Shown here piece after piece: positions 54,136 through 63,151 of a stretch of DNA of 64,000 nt (positions are counted from its first letter, which is position 1; each line of letters starts with the position of its first letter). A program made the translations under genes and the position numbers. This stretch comes from JAJFUE01 sp041687335. GTDB taxonomy: Bacteria > Sumerlaeota > Sumerlaeia > MVZB01. The stretch spans positions 124,001-188,000 of the forward strand of contig JAWLCE010000002.1 of assembly GCA_041687335.1 (NCBI GenBank). The letters are read 5' to 3'. The notes under the pieces were generated by a model. That model worked only from the letters and a program-made list of their open reading frames with translations. It did not search any database and was not told the origin of the DNA.

Positions 54136-55569
54136 ATGCGTTTCGCAATCATCAATCTGGTCTATATCCTGTCCTCGGTGATGTTCATCGTGGGACTGAA
54201 GGGGCTGTCGCACCCGCGCAAGGCGGTCCGTGGCATCGTGATTGCCGCGCTCGGCATGTTGTTGGCCATCATCGCGACGCTGTATGAGCCCGATATCACA
54301 CATTATTATGTCATCGCCGCCGGTCTGGTGATCGGCGCTCTGATCGGCACCGTGCTTGCGATCCGGGTCAAGATGACGGCGATGCCGCAGTTGGTCGCCC
54401 TCTTCAACGGCTTCGGTGGCGCCGCCTCGTTCTTGGTGGCCGGCACCGCGCTGCTGATCTACACCAACGCAGAAGGTGTCTTCACCTACGGCCTGCTGGC
54501 CGATGGCACGGTCGATCCCGAAGGTGGGCGCGCCCAGTTCCTGATCGCGACGGCGCTCTCGGGCCTGATCGGCGCCGTGACCTTCAGCGGCAGCTTTGTC
54601 GGCTACGTCAAGCTTGAGGAAATCTTCAAGAAGGACACGATCTGGTTCCCCGGCCAGCAGGCCCTCAACGCCGCGGTGGCGCTGGTCTGCATCCTGCTTG
54701 GCGCCTGGATTTTCTTTGAACCCCCCGGCATCCTGGCCTATGTGCTGCTGGTGCTGGTGGCGCTGGCGCTGGGCGTGCTGCTGGTCATCCCGATCGGCGG
54801 CGCCGACATGCCGGTCGTCATCTCGCTGCTCAACTCCTACTCGGGCATCGCGGCGACCGCCACCGGCTTCGTGCTCAACAACAACATGCTGATCATCGCC
54901 GGCTCGCTGGTCGGCGCCTCGGGCATCATCCTGACCCAGATCATGTGCAAGGCGATGAACCGCTCGATGACCAACGTGCTCTTTGGTCGTTATGGCGGCG
55001 GCTCGGATGGCCCCAAGGCCGACGACGTCTACGCCGGCAAGGTCAAGTCGGCCAGTCCCGAGGAGATCGCGATGCTGATGGACGGCGCCCGCCGCGTCGT
55101 CATCGTCCCCGGCTATGGCATGGCGGTGGCGCAGGCGCAATATGCCGTGCGCGACATGGCCAATCTGCTCGAGTCCAAGGGCATCGAGGTCGCCTATGCC
55201 ATCCACCCGGTGGCCGGCCGCATGCCGGGCCACATGAACGTGCTGCTGGCCGAGGCCAACGTGCCCTACGAGCAGCTCCAGGAGATGGACGCGATCAACC
55301 CGACGATGGAGCAGACCGACGTCGCGATCGTGCTGGGCGCCAACGACGTCGTCAACCCGATGGCCCGCCTGGATGACGGCAACCCGGTCTCGGGCATGCC
55401 AATCATCAATGTGGACAAGGCGCGCAACGTCGTCGTCATCAAGCGCAGCTTGAGCCCGGGCTTCGCTGGCATCCCCAACCCGCTCTTCGCCGGCGACAAC
55501 ACGCTGATGTATTTCGCCGACGGCAAGAAGGCGATCATTGACCTGATCGCGGCGATCAAGGAGAGCTGA
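54136..55569 (+). CDS. pntB: NAD(P) transhydrogenase subunit beta
   Basis: This 477-residue subunit has about eight N-terminal transmembrane helices, which form most of the proton channel, and then the NADP(H)-binding domain. Motifs seen are FNGFGGAASFLVAG, the nucleotide-binding VVIVPGYGMAVAQAQ, and HPVAGRMPGHMNVLLAEANVPY. The end (VVVIKRSLSPGFAGIPNPLF) matches the family. GAGGAAG precedes the ATG. A strong terminator follows the stop. Confidence 0.97.
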   Translation: MRFAIINLVYILSSVMFIVGLKGLSHPRKAVRGIVIAALGMLLAIIATLYEPDITHYYVIAAGLVIGALIGTVLAIRVKMTAMPQLVALFNGFGGAASFLVAGTALLIYTNAEGVFTYGLLADGTVDPEGGRAQFLIATALSGLIGAVTFSGSFVGYVKLEEIFKKDTIWFPGQQALNAAVALVCILLGAWIFFEPPGILAYVLLVLVALALGVLLVIPIGGADMPVVISLLNSYSGIAATATGFVLNNNMLIIAGSLVGASGIILTQIMCKAMNRSMTNVLFGRYGGGSDGPKADDVYAGKVKSASPEEIAMLMDGARRVVIVPGYGMAVAQAQYAVRDMANLLESKGIEVAYAIHPVAGRMPGHMNVLLAEANVPYEQLQEMDAINPTMEQTDVAIVLGANDVVNPMARLDDGNPVSGMPIINVDKARNVVVIKRSLSPGFAGIPNPLFAGDNTLMYFADGKKAIIDLIAAIKES

Positions 55570-55598
55570 GGCTTCTCCTTCGGTCCCCTAAAAAACAG

Positions 55599-55633
55599 CC
55601 CCGCGGATGGCGTCTGCCGTCCGCGGGGTTTTT
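55599..55633 (+). terminator. Rho-independent terminator of the pnt operon
   Basis: A nine-base stem, CCCCGCGGA at 55599-55607 and TCCGCGGGG at 55620-55628, with a 12-base loop, is followed by a T run. It lies 30 bases after the pntB stop. This is the clearest terminator in the window. Confidence 0.93.
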
Positions 55634-55798
55634 CTTACCCCCCAACGCGCGGCCGCAACCATGCCGGAGTATTCGACGCAGTGACGCAGAGGAAGCGAGA
55701 TGTTTTCAGTAAGGCGAAACGGCCCCTCTTGGCATCTTGGCGTTCAATAAAAATTTCATTCGTGAAAAATTCGTGTCAATTCGTGGCTGCAGCATTCC
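55634..55798. repeat. Intergenic spacer with three phased ATTCGTG words
   Basis: The word ATTCGTG occurs at 55758-55764, 55769-55775 and 55779-55785, spaced 11 and 10 bases, close to one helical turn each. A GACGCAGAGGAAGCGAG-like purine stretch lies upstream. This sits beyond the 3' end of both flanking genes, so it is unlikely to be a promoter. It resembles a dispersed repeat type of environmental genomes. Confidence 0.55.
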
Positions 55799-56386
55799 TC
55801 ACCGCGTCGCCGAGGCCAGACGCCAGCGGCTCGGCGGCCAGACCACCGCCAGCAGCACCCCATGCAGATTGCTCGTCGGCACCGGCCCGAAATTGAGGCT
55901 GTCCACGCTGTTGTTGCGATTGTCGCCGAGCACGAACATCCTTCCCAGCGGAACATCCACCCGCACGTCGCGCCAGTGCAGCTGATTCTCGCTCACGTGG
56001 CGGGAGTTCTGCTCGCGTCCGTCCACGAAAAGCACGCCGTCCTCGACCACCACGCGCGCGCCAGCCGTCGCAACCAGCCGCTTGACCAGCTTCTGGCTGG
56101 CATCCTCGGGGTCCTCCAGCACGACGATGTCATTGACCCGCGCCAGCGCATTGCGGTCGATCAGCAGCACGTCTCCCACAAGCAGCGTGGGCTCCATTGA
56201 TTCGGAGACCACCCGCTCCAGTTGCAGCTTGCCGCTGCCGATTGCGAGGTTGACTCCCATCAGGATCAGCAGCAGCACCAGCGCCACCATCAGGCGCGCG
56301 CGCCGCTTCAAGTTGACGGCCGGCGGCGCCTCAGCGGCCTCGGTTTCAATTTCAGCTGAACCTCTCGACACCATCTGCCCCGCCAT
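55799..56386 (-). CDS. lepB: Signal peptidase I
   Basis: The 195-residue protein has a transmembrane helix at about 32-50, the catalytic Ser63 in SESMEPTLLVGD, the catalytic Lys102 in KLVKRLVA, and the conserved FVLGDNRNNSVDS near the C-terminus. It removes signal peptides from exported proteins at the outer side of the inner membrane. The length is short but complete for the minimal enzymes. GGAGG lies before the ATG at 56386. Confidence 0.95.
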   Translation of the reverse strand: MAGQMVSRGSAEIETEAAEAPPAVNLKRRARLMVALVLLLILMGVNLAIGSGKLQLERVVSESMEPTLLVGDVLLIDRNALARVNDIVVLEDPEDASQKLVKRLVATAGARVVVEDGVLFVDGREQNSRHVSENQLHWRDVRVDVPLGRMFVLGDNRNNSVDSLNFGPVPTSNLHGVLLAVVWPPSRWRLASATR

Positions 56387-56520
56387 GGCCGCCTCCGTGC
56401 GCCAATAAAATCAAGTAGCCCGCTCCGCAGGCGCCCTCTATCGTATCGACCGGCGGGCGCGCCCGGATGAGCCATCCCGCTCTTGCCGCGCTGGACAATC
56501 TCGAGCGGGGGCGGTAGAAC

Positions 56521-57255
56521 ATGGGGGCCGCGGGAGGCGGCTGGCCCACGATGAATCCCACCCCGACCGGGCGCCCCGCGGCGCCGCGTTCCTTCCCTGA
56601 TCTTCAACTGCTGGTTTACGACATGGATGGCACGCTGGTCGATGCCTTCGAGGATATCTGGCTGGGCGTCAACGAGGTGCTGGCGCGTTATGGGTTGCCC
56701 GCTCGCGACCTGGCGGCCGTGCGCGCCCATGTGGGTGATGGGGCGCGCCTGCTGGTGGAGCGGCTCCTGCCCCCCGAACGGCGCGACATGACCGAGGAGG
56801 TCTATCTCGCCTACCGCCGGCTCTACGCCGAGCAACCGATCCGGCGAGCCGGACTCTATCCCGGCGTGGCCGAGACGATGGACCGGTTGCGTGCGCGCGG
56901 GGTGCGTCAGGCAATCCTGACCAACAAGCCCCACGAGGTCGCCCGCTCGATCTGCGAGCGGCTGGGCTTGAGCGGCCGGATCGACGGCCTCTGGGGCGAC
57001 CGTGAAGGCGCTCCGAGCAAGCCTGACCCCGAGGCGTTGCGTCAGATCGCGCGCCACTTTGGGCTGGACCCCAGCCAATGCGCGATGGTCGGCGATGGCC
57101 GCCCCGACTGCCTGGCCGCGCGCGGCGCCGGCACGCTCCTCTTCGGCGTCGCCTGGGGCCAGCTCACGCGCGAGCAGCTGGCGGCCGAGCGCCCCGACGC
57201 CCTGCTCGAGCACTTTTCGGAGCTCGAGGAACTGGTTGCGCCCAGCCCCGTCTGA
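56521..57255 (+). CDS. HAD-family phosphatase (phosphoglycolate phosphatase-like)
   Basis: The 244-residue product has motif I DMDGTLVDA, motif II LTNKPHEVA, motif III KPDPEALRQ and motif IV MVGDGRPDCLAAR. Its cap domain resembles phosphoglycolate phosphatase (Gph). Substrate specificity cannot be told from this. An ATG at 56551 is in frame and is equally plausible, as the first ten residues are glycine rich and show no clear ribosome binding site. It is 19 bases upstream of the methyltransferase gene on the same strand. Confidence 0.85.
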   Translation: MGAAGGGWPTMNPTPTGRPAAPRSFPDLQLLVYDMDGTLVDAFEDIWLGVNEVLARYGLPARDLAAVRAHVGDGARLLVERLLPPERRDMTEEVYLAYRRLYAEQPIRRAGLYPGVAETMDRLRARGVRQAILTNKPHEVARSICERLGLSGRIDGLWGDREGAPSKPDPEALRQIARHFGLDPSQCAMVGDGRPDCLAARGAGTLLFGVAWGQLTREQLAAERPDALLEHFSELEELVAPSPV

Positions 57256-57274
57256 ATCAGGGAGCCCCTTGAAA

Positions 57275-57910
57275 ATGAGTGACTTTTCCAGCCAGTTGCT
57301 CGAAGCCGCCGCCGGCGGCCGGTTCCACACCGTTCTGGCCGATCCCCCCTGGCGCTTCACCAATCGCACCGGCAAGATGGCCCCCGAACACCACCGGCTG
57401 AGCCGCTACGATACGCTCGATCTTTCGGGGATCATGGCCCTGCCGGTCGCAGAGATCGTCCAGGAACCCGCCCACCTGTATCTGTGGGTCCCCAATGCGC
57501 TGCTCCCCGAGGGTCTCGAGGTGATGCGCGCCTGGGGCTTCAACTACAAGTCCAATCTGGTCTGGCACAAGATCCGCAAGGACGGCGGCTCGGACGGGCG
57601 CGGCGTGGGTTTTTATTTCCGCAACGTCACCGAGCTGGTGCTGTTCGGCGTGCGCGGCGCCGGCGCGCGCACGCTGGCCCCCGGGCGGCGCCAGGTGAAC
57701 CTGCTTGCCAGCCAGAAGCGCGAACACAGCCGCAAGCCCGACGAGCTCTATGACCTGATCGAAGCCTGCAGTAGCGGTCCGTTCATCGAACTTTTCGCCC
57801 GAGAGACCCGCCCCGGCTGGACCGGCTGGGGCAACCAGGCCGACCGCTACGAGATCACCTGGGAGACCTATGCCCACAACAGCCGCCGCCTCCTCCCTGA
57901 AACACCCTGA
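57275..57910 (+). CDS. MT-A70 family adenine methyltransferase
   Basis: The 211-residue protein has the DPPW motif (residues 23-26 in VLADPPWRF) typical of MT-A70-type N6-adenine methyltransferases, then PAHLYLWVPNALLPEGLEVM, VWHKIRKDGG and a late HSRKPDELYDLIE. It should methylate adenine in DNA or possibly RNA. No restriction endonuclease gene is beside it. The ATG at 57275 has GGGAG upstream. The gene ends at a gap carrying the next transcript's promoter. Confidence 0.88.
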   Translation: MSDFSSQLLEAAAGGRFHTVLADPPWRFTNRTGKMAPEHHRLSRYDTLDLSGIMALPVAEIVQEPAHLYLWVPNALLPEGLEVMRAWGFNYKSNLVWHKIRKDGGSDGRGVGFYFRNVTELVLFGVRGAGARTLAPGRRQVNLLASQKREHSRKPDELYDLIEACSSGPFIELFARETRPGWTGWGNQADRYEITWETYAHNSRRLLPETP

Positions 57911-57950
57911 TTGCAGACGCGGCCCAGACGTAATTTCATATCCTTTTCAT

Positions 57951-57980
57951 TTGCGCAAACCAACCACAACCAGATATAAG
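57951..57980 (+). promoter_or_regulatory. Sigma-70-like promoter candidate
   Basis: TTGCGC (57951-57956) and TATAAG (57975-57980) are spaced by 18 bases. This lies about 40 bases before the start of the thioredoxin-like secreted protein gene and in an unusually AT-rich stretch for this window. Confidence 0.45.
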
Positions 57981-58019
57981 AATGCCATCTTGATCTGTTT
58001 ATGACGGGAGGCATTGGCG

Positions 58020-58802
58020 ATGAAACTCTTCCGTGGTTCGCTCCTTTGGGTGCTGATCTTGTTGGGGACAGCGCGGGCTGAGAGCCCCAGGCCTATCGTG
58101 GTCGAGCAATTCACCGCCACCTGGTGCACGTACTGCTATGCGGCTGGCTCGGCCTTGGATCGCATCGGCGATGCCACCAGCCGCAGCGAGGTCATCATTC
58201 TGGCCTACCATATCGATGATGGCTATCAGGCCTCCTGCTCGGACCCCAGGTTCTCTCTTTATGGCGGAGGCGGAATTCCAGCGGTCTGGATGGATGGCAG
58301 GACCAAAATCGGTGGGGGACTTTCGAAATCTGATGGTGAAGCCGGAATCCTCTACATGCAGAATCTTTACAACCAATCCATTGAAGCGGAGAAAGCGCGC
58401 CGGGGCACCACCTCGCCAATTGATCTTAAGCTCTATGGCAATATCACCAGCAACACCCCCTGGCTGTCGGCGGAGATCCTGAGCGACCGTGATTTTCCCA
58501 ACCCGGTCAACATCATGTTCTTTGTGACGGAGGATAACCTGAGACCGCTCTACGCCAGCAACGGGCAAACCGTCTTGAATTCAGTGGTTCGGTTGCAGAT
58601 GGGCAGTCGGCAGGTCCGATTGAATGCCAACGAGCGCCAGTTGATCACCGTGAACTCGCCGATGCCGGTCACTTGCGCGAGGACCTCGGAACTCAAGGCC
58701 GTCGTGCTGGTTCAGGATTCCGTGACACGTGAAATCCTGAACGCCAATGGCGTGCTTCTCCAGCGCAATGCCGCCCATGATGACTGGCGGCTCTATCAAT
58801 GA
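58020..58802 (+). CDS. Secreted Omp28-like / thioredoxin-fold protein
   Basis: The 260-residue protein has a signal peptide (LWVLILLGTARA) and opens its mature part with a thioredoxin-like segment VEQFTATWCTYC, where the CxxC pair (CTYC) is the likely redox site. The layout resembles Omp28-related proteins. The second half is beta-rich and of unknown function. GGGAGG precedes the ATG at 58020. Its stop overlaps the ATG of the next gene (ATGA), so the pair should be co-expressed. Confidence 0.75.
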   Translation: MKLFRGSLLWVLILLGTARAESPRPIVVEQFTATWCTYCYAAGSALDRIGDATSRSEVIILAYHIDDGYQASCSDPRFSLYGGGGIPAVWMDGRTKIGGGLSKSDGEAGILYMQNLYNQSIEAEKARRGTTSPIDLKLYGNITSNTPWLSAEILSDRDFPNPVNIMFFVTEDNLRPLYASNGQTVLNSVVRLQMGSRQVRLNANERQLITVNSPMPVTCARTSELKAVVLVQDSVTREILNANGVLLQRNAAHDDWRLYQ

Positions 58803-59269
58803 GGCACGGCTTCACCCTGATCGAGCTGCTTATTGTTGTTGCGATCATTGCCATTCTGGCCGCAATTGCTGTGCCCAATTTTCTGGAGGCCCAGACCCGG
58901 TCGAAGGTTGTGCGCATGCAAAACGATTTGCGGACGCTGGCCCAGGCGATCGAGCTCTACCGGGTTGATGAAGGTCAGTACCCACGCATTGGTCCGCCCG
59001 GCACCTGCCAGATGGCGTCCTCGGGTGTTGCGGAACTGACCACGCCGATAGCCTATCTGAATCCATACCCTCTCGACAGCTTCAGGCTGGAGGATGGTCG
59101 ATTCCAGCCGATGTATTATTCGATTTGCAACTACGGCACGGCCTATTGCGACCTCTGGAGCTGGGGCCCCGATCTGGAAAATCAATTTGGCCAATTAGTT
59201 TATGATCCGACCAACGGCACGATCAGCCCGGGCGACATCCACCGCACGCTCGGAGCCAAACCACAATAA
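58799..59269 (+). CDS. Type II secretion / type IV pilin-like protein
   Basis: The 156-residue product has a prepilin N-terminal motif (GFTLIELLIVVAIIAILAAIAVPNFLEAQ), which a prepilin peptidase would cut after the Gly. The remaining part is GspG-like: MQNDLRTLAQAIELYRVDEGQYP. Such proteins form pseudopili or act as secreted minor pilins. The start overlaps the stop of the previous gene by four bases. No other secretion genes are in the window. Confidence 0.88.
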   Translation: MRHGFTLIELLIVVAIIAILAAIAVPNFLEAQTRSKVVRMQNDLRTLAQAIELYRVDEGQYPRIGPPGTCQMASSGVAELTTPIAYLNPYPLDSFRLEDGRFQPMYYSICNYGTAYCDLWSWGPDLENQFGQLVYDPTNGTISPGDIHRTLGAKPQ

Positions 59270-59426
59270 CATCCGCCGCGACAGCCAATCCTCGCGTTCG
59301 AGTAGTGCAGCCTGATCGCCCAGTTCCTCCACTGACACATCTTTCGGATTCCCGATATCATCTATTTTTGATTTGATGACATGCGGCCGCGCGCGGGGCC
59401 GACCCCATCGCCGACTGGAGTTCAGC

Positions 59427-60164
59427 ATGCCCGGCATTCTAATGGTGCTCGCCCATCCCGATGACGAGAGCTTCGTCGGCGGCGGCACGTTGGCCTTCTA
59501 TGCCCGGTGCGGCGTGCCCACGGCGCTGATCTGCCTGACCGATGGTCAGGCCGGACGACTCGGCGTCATGGGCGCTCCGCCATTGGCCACCCGTGAGACG
59601 CTGGGCCCGCTGCGCCGGCTCGAACTGGAGCGCGCCGCCCGCGTGCTGGGCATCGGCGAGGTGATCACCCCCGGCTGGCTCGATGGCGGCCTGTCCGAAA
59701 TTGAGGACCGTGTCGGCATCGAGCGCATCGCCCACGAGATTCGCCGGCTGCGCCCCGAGGTCATCGTCAGTTTTGGCCTTGAGGGTGGTCCCAGCGCCCA
59801 CGCCGACCACATCCTCAGCGCCCGCTGGACCGAGGCGGCATTTGAGCTGGCGGCCGACCCGCAGTGGCAGGACGGCCAGCCGGCGCATGCGGCGAAGAAA
59901 CTCTACTGGATCACCTGGCCCAGCTCGGTGGATAGCCTGCGCGATCGCGCCGGCACCCCCATCACGACCGTCATCGAGATCGGCCCCGAAATAAGCAGCC
60001 TCATGTCGCGCGCCTTTGCCGAGCATGCCACCCAGCAGGACCACCTCGCCACCCATGAGCAGCTGCTTGCCTTGCTCGCGGGCCGGGAGCATTATCATCT
60101 GGCGCGCGCGCGCGTACCGGTCCAGCTGCCCGAGGACGACCTGCTGGCGGGGCTGGGCGATTAA
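59427..60164 (+). CDS. PIG-L family deacetylase
   Basis: The 245-residue protein has the zinc site AHPDDES and the later SAHADH pair, the PIG-L/LmbE signature of enzymes that deacetylate N-acetylglucosamine-containing molecules. Its substrate is unknown. The ATG at 59427 has GGAG upstream and starts in the family manner. A longer frame from 59373 adds unrelated residues. It is followed after 31 bases by the UroD-like gene on the same strand. Confidence 0.9.
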   Translation: MPGILMVLAHPDDESFVGGGTLAFYARCGVPTALICLTDGQAGRLGVMGAPPLATRETLGPLRRLELERAARVLGIGEVITPGWLDGGLSEIEDRVGIERIAHEIRRLRPEVIVSFGLEGGPSAHADHILSARWTEAAFELAADPQWQDGQPAHAAKKLYWITWPSSVDSLRDRAGTPITTVIEIGPEISSLMSRAFAEHATQQDHLATHEQLLALLAGREHYHLARARVPVQLPEDDLLAGLGD

Positions 60165-60195
60165 CCACACACTCAATGAGAAAAGGACACGACCG

Positions 60196-61392
60196 ATGGC
60201 GATGAGCGGGCGCGAGCGGATCATGGGGATGTTGCGCGGCGAAGCTGTCGACCGCGTACCCTTCGCCATCAATGCCTGGCACTGGTTTTATTTTCACCAA
60301 TTCCATCGCACGTTGCCGCCCGAATACGGCGATTGCCAGACCCCGATCGAGTTCCTCCGGCGGCTCGGGGCCGATATCCTGACGCGCTGGGATGGCCAGA
60401 TCAAAGGCCGCGCCGGGCTGGGCAAGCACGTGCGTTTCCCCAATTGCCGGCTGACGCGCGAAGAGATTGGCCAGCCGATCGAGCGGCCGGCGACGACTGC
60501 CTTCAATGAGTATCGTGAGCGCGACCAGACGCGTCTGGTCATCGAGACCCCGGAGGGCACCCTCAGCCAGAGGTGGCGTTTCAGCCCCGACCTGGTCACC
60601 GATTTCGACGAGGAATACATGGTCAAGGACCTGGACCGCGACCTGCCGGCCCTGCGCTTCCTCGTCGCCGACCGCGCCTATGACTTCGTCATGGATGACT
60701 TTCGGCGCGATCTGGCCGCCGTGGGCGACGCCGGCATCATCGTCATCGAGATTCCCGAGAACCCGATCAAGATGCTCTATTGGCTGATGGGTCCGCAGGA
60801 GGCGATGATGGCACTGATGACGCGCGGCGAGCTGTTCGGGGAGCTCTTCGAGCGCCACACCGAGCTGGCCCTCAGCTTCATCGACGGCGTCTGCGCGCGC
60901 ACGACAGCCGACGAGGCGCCGGTGCTGATGAGCAACGACAACCTCGAGGCCGGCATGATGCCCCCCTACTGGTTCGACCAGTTTCTGTATGCGCACTACC
61001 AGCGCGTCTCGGAGCGGGTGCGGTATCACGGGCGCATCTTCGCGGTGCATTCATGCGGCAAGAACTGGGCGATCCGCCAGTGCGTGCGGCGCTCGGGCAT
61101 CCAGATGCTGGAGGGGCTGACGCCGCCGCCGGTGGGGGACTTCCCGCTCGAGCTGGCCACCCGCGAGCTCGGCGAGGATTTCATCGTCAACGGCGGGATG
61201 TCGCACCCGATTCAGGAAGCCGGTGCCGACGCCGCCGAAGTGATCGCCGCCTACAGCCGGACCTTCTTCGCGAAAATGCACGACACCCCGCGCCTGATCT
61301 ATGCCAGCAGCTGCCAGACCAGCACCCGGACGCCGATCGAAAACATTCACCGGCTGCGCGACAGCTGCTGGAAGGAAGGCGTGCGTGGCTGA
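60196..61392 (+). CDS. Uroporphyrinogen decarboxylase-family protein, MtaA-like
   Basis: The 398-residue protein belongs to the UroD/MtaA barrel family (RERIMGMLRGEAVDRVPFAI). The HSCG at about residue 284 and a later SSCQTSTRTP cysteine match the zinc site of methylcobamide:CoM methyltransferases rather than true UroD. It may move methyl groups from a corrinoid protein, but no corrinoid gene is nearby. AAAGGA precedes the ATG at 60196. It overlaps the GT-C gene on the opposite strand by 46 bases at its end. Confidence 0.82.
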   Translation: MAMSGRERIMGMLRGEAVDRVPFAINAWHWFYFHQFHRTLPPEYGDCQTPIEFLRRLGADILTRWDGQIKGRAGLGKHVRFPNCRLTREEIGQPIERPATTAFNEYRERDQTRLVIETPEGTLSQRWRFSPDLVTDFDEEYMVKDLDRDLPALRFLVADRAYDFVMDDFRRDLAAVGDAGIIVIEIPENPIKMLYWLMGPQEAMMALMTRGELFGELFERHTELALSFIDGVCARTTADEAPVLMSNDNLEAGMMPPYWFDQFLYAHYQRVSERVRYHGRIFAVHSCGKNWAIRQCVRRSGIQMLEGLTPPPVGDFPLELATRELGEDFIVNGGMSHPIQEAGADAAEVIAAYSRTFFAKMHDTPRLIYASSCQTSTRTPIENIHRLRDSCWKEGVRG

Positions 61393-62984
61393 GACGGCTG
61401 GCTGAATGATTTACCGAGCCGGTAAAATTTACCGTGTGGGGTCGCGACCGGTTCGGCATCGGGCGGATTGCCCGCCAGCGGCGCCAGCTCGGCTCGCCGC
61501 CGCCAGATTTCTTCATCCAGATACACCGGCCGCCCGCCGGCGCGAGCTTCACTCAGCCAGATTTCCAGCACGGCCAAATCCTGCGCGCGCGCCGGATTTT
61601 CGGGCGTATGTTGCAGTGGCGAGAGTGATTCGCGCTCGGTGCGCGCGAACGGGCGGAAAGGCGGGATGGCCGTCACCAGCCGCGCCTCGGGGGGCGCGAT
61701 CGCGGCAAAGGCATCCAGTCGCAGCCGCGCCGGGTCGGGCTCCAGCAGCGCGATCGAGCGCGGCAGCGTGAATGCCAGCGTCGCCCCCAGCAGCACGAGC
61801 GCCAGCGCCAACCTTGTCCCGCGTGATGCCGCCGCCGCCGGTGGCTGCTCGGCACCGCGCCAGCCGAGCCGGGCGCTCCAGGCCACGTAGAGCCAGAATG
61901 CGATCACGAACGGCCAGCGGGGCCAGGGCCCCAGCGGCCCCCAGATGATCAGCGCATAGACCAGTGCCCCTATCGCGAGCTGCCGCCCCTCGCGCCGGCC
62001 AGGCCCGACCCAGCGGTCCACCGCCAGCGCCGCGAACAGGCCCCAGATCGGTTGCAGGGGCAGCAGGAATTCTCCCATCTCGGGCGGCCAGAACCCGTAG
62101 ACGCCAAAGAAGAGCGTGGTCGCCAGCAGCCAGAGGACGAACCAGCCCGCCCGCCGCCGCCGCTCGCACAGCGCCAGCCAGATCGCCGGATAAAGTAGCA
62201 GCCCGCCGTGCTGGATGAAGCCCGTGAACGGCCGGTGCAGCGGCCCGAAGAACCGGCGCCGGCCGCGCTCCAGATAACGCTCGAAGAAGATCGCCTGATT
62301 GGCCAGATGCTCGCCGCTCAGACCGCCGCCCAGCCACAACCATCCCGCCAACAGCAGCGCCACCGCCGTGCCCTCGGCCAGCCGCAGCGCCGCCCGCCGC
62401 GGCCGCCGGCGCTCGTGCCAGGCCAGCGTCAGGTAGATCGCCAGGACCAGCAGCGCCCAACCCACATGCAGCGTCACCACCAGCACGCAGGCCAGCCACA
62501 ATCCCGCCGCGCCGACCGGGCTTGGCCGCCTCAGCTCGCGCTCGAAGGCCAGCAGCGCCAGCATCGTCGCCAGCAGGCCGGCGCCATAGAGCTCGACCGT
62601 GGTGGCCTGCTCCAGCGTGGTCAGGTTGAGCCCCAGCAGCAGCGTGAAGATCGCCGCGATGGCGACCGAGACTCCTTGGCGGCGCAGCAGGACATAGAAC
62701 AGCCCCGCCGCCGCCGCCACCGTCAGTGCCGCCTGCAGATGCCCCGCCGCCGCCAGCGTCAGCCCCGCCCCCGATGCCAGCCTCAGCCAGCCCCAGAGCA
62801 GATAACCCCACAGCGGATGATGTGGATGAAGCGAGGGGGTTTGGCTGAACCAGGTTAAAAAGGCTGCCCCGTCGTAAGTCAGGTTGGCCTGGGCCAGCGC
62901 GAGATAAAGGACGCACAACATGCCGCCCAGCAACCAAGGCAGGGTGCGGTCGAGCCGGTGGGGGGCTGGGGGGGCGTCGGTCAA
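61347..62984 (-). CDS. GT-C-like integral membrane glycosyltransferase
   Basis: The 545-residue product has about 11 hydrophobic helices and an N-terminal pattern resembling dolichyl-phosphate-type GT-C glycosyltransferases (ANLTYDGAAFLTWFSQT, SLHPHHPLWGYLLWGWL). The tail is soluble and may lie outside the membrane. Function is not assigned. The start is a TTG at 62984; the next in-frame ATG lies within the first membrane helix. It is convergent with the UroD-like gene, whose 3' end overlaps. Confidence 0.7.
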   Translation of the reverse strand: MTDAPPAPHRLDRTLPWLLGGMLCVLYLALAQANLTYDGAAFLTWFSQTPSLHPHHPLWGYLLWGWLRLASGAGLTLAAAGHLQAALTVAAAAGLFYVLLRRQGVSVAIAAIFTLLLGLNLTTLEQATTVELYGAGLLATMLALLAFERELRRPSPVGAAGLWLACVLVVTLHVGWALLVLAIYLTLAWHERRRPRRAALRLAEGTAVALLLAGWLWLGGGLSGEHLANQAIFFERYLERGRRRFFGPLHRPFTGFIQHGGLLLYPAIWLALCERRRRAGWFVLWLLATTLFFGVYGFWPPEMGEFLLPLQPIWGLFAALAVDRWVGPGRREGRQLAIGALVYALIIWGPLGPWPRWPFVIAFWLYVAWSARLGWRGAEQPPAAAASRGTRLALALVLLGATLAFTLPRSIALLEPDPARLRLDAFAAIAPPEARLVTAIPPFRPFARTERESLSPLQHTPENPARAQDLAVLEIWLSEARAGGRPVYLDEEIWRRRAELAPLAGNPPDAEPVATPHGKFYRLGKSFSQPSQPRTPSFQQLSRSR

Positions 62985-63070
62985 GGTGACTCAACCTGGG
63001 CGAAATATCCCGCCCATTTGACGCGACCGGAGCGGTGGGGGCAATGCTTATTATGAAAGCAAAGGGGAAA

Positions 63071-63134
63071 GGTAGGTCGGCTCCTCGAATCGACGTTGGA
63101 GACCAATGTCGGGTCGAAGACCCGACCTACCACT
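63071..63134. repeat. Imperfect palindromic repeat, copy B
   Basis: This 64-base element starts GGTAGGTCGGCTC and ends CCCGACCTACCACT, so its ends form an inverted repeat with up to ten paired bases. It is the second copy of the element at 24267-24329. Inner GTCGGGTC and GACCCGAC segments (from 63108) can form another stem. It lies between the CapA-like and GT-C genes. Confidence 0.75.
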
Positions 63135-63151
63135 GCGGGTTTCAAGCCTGC

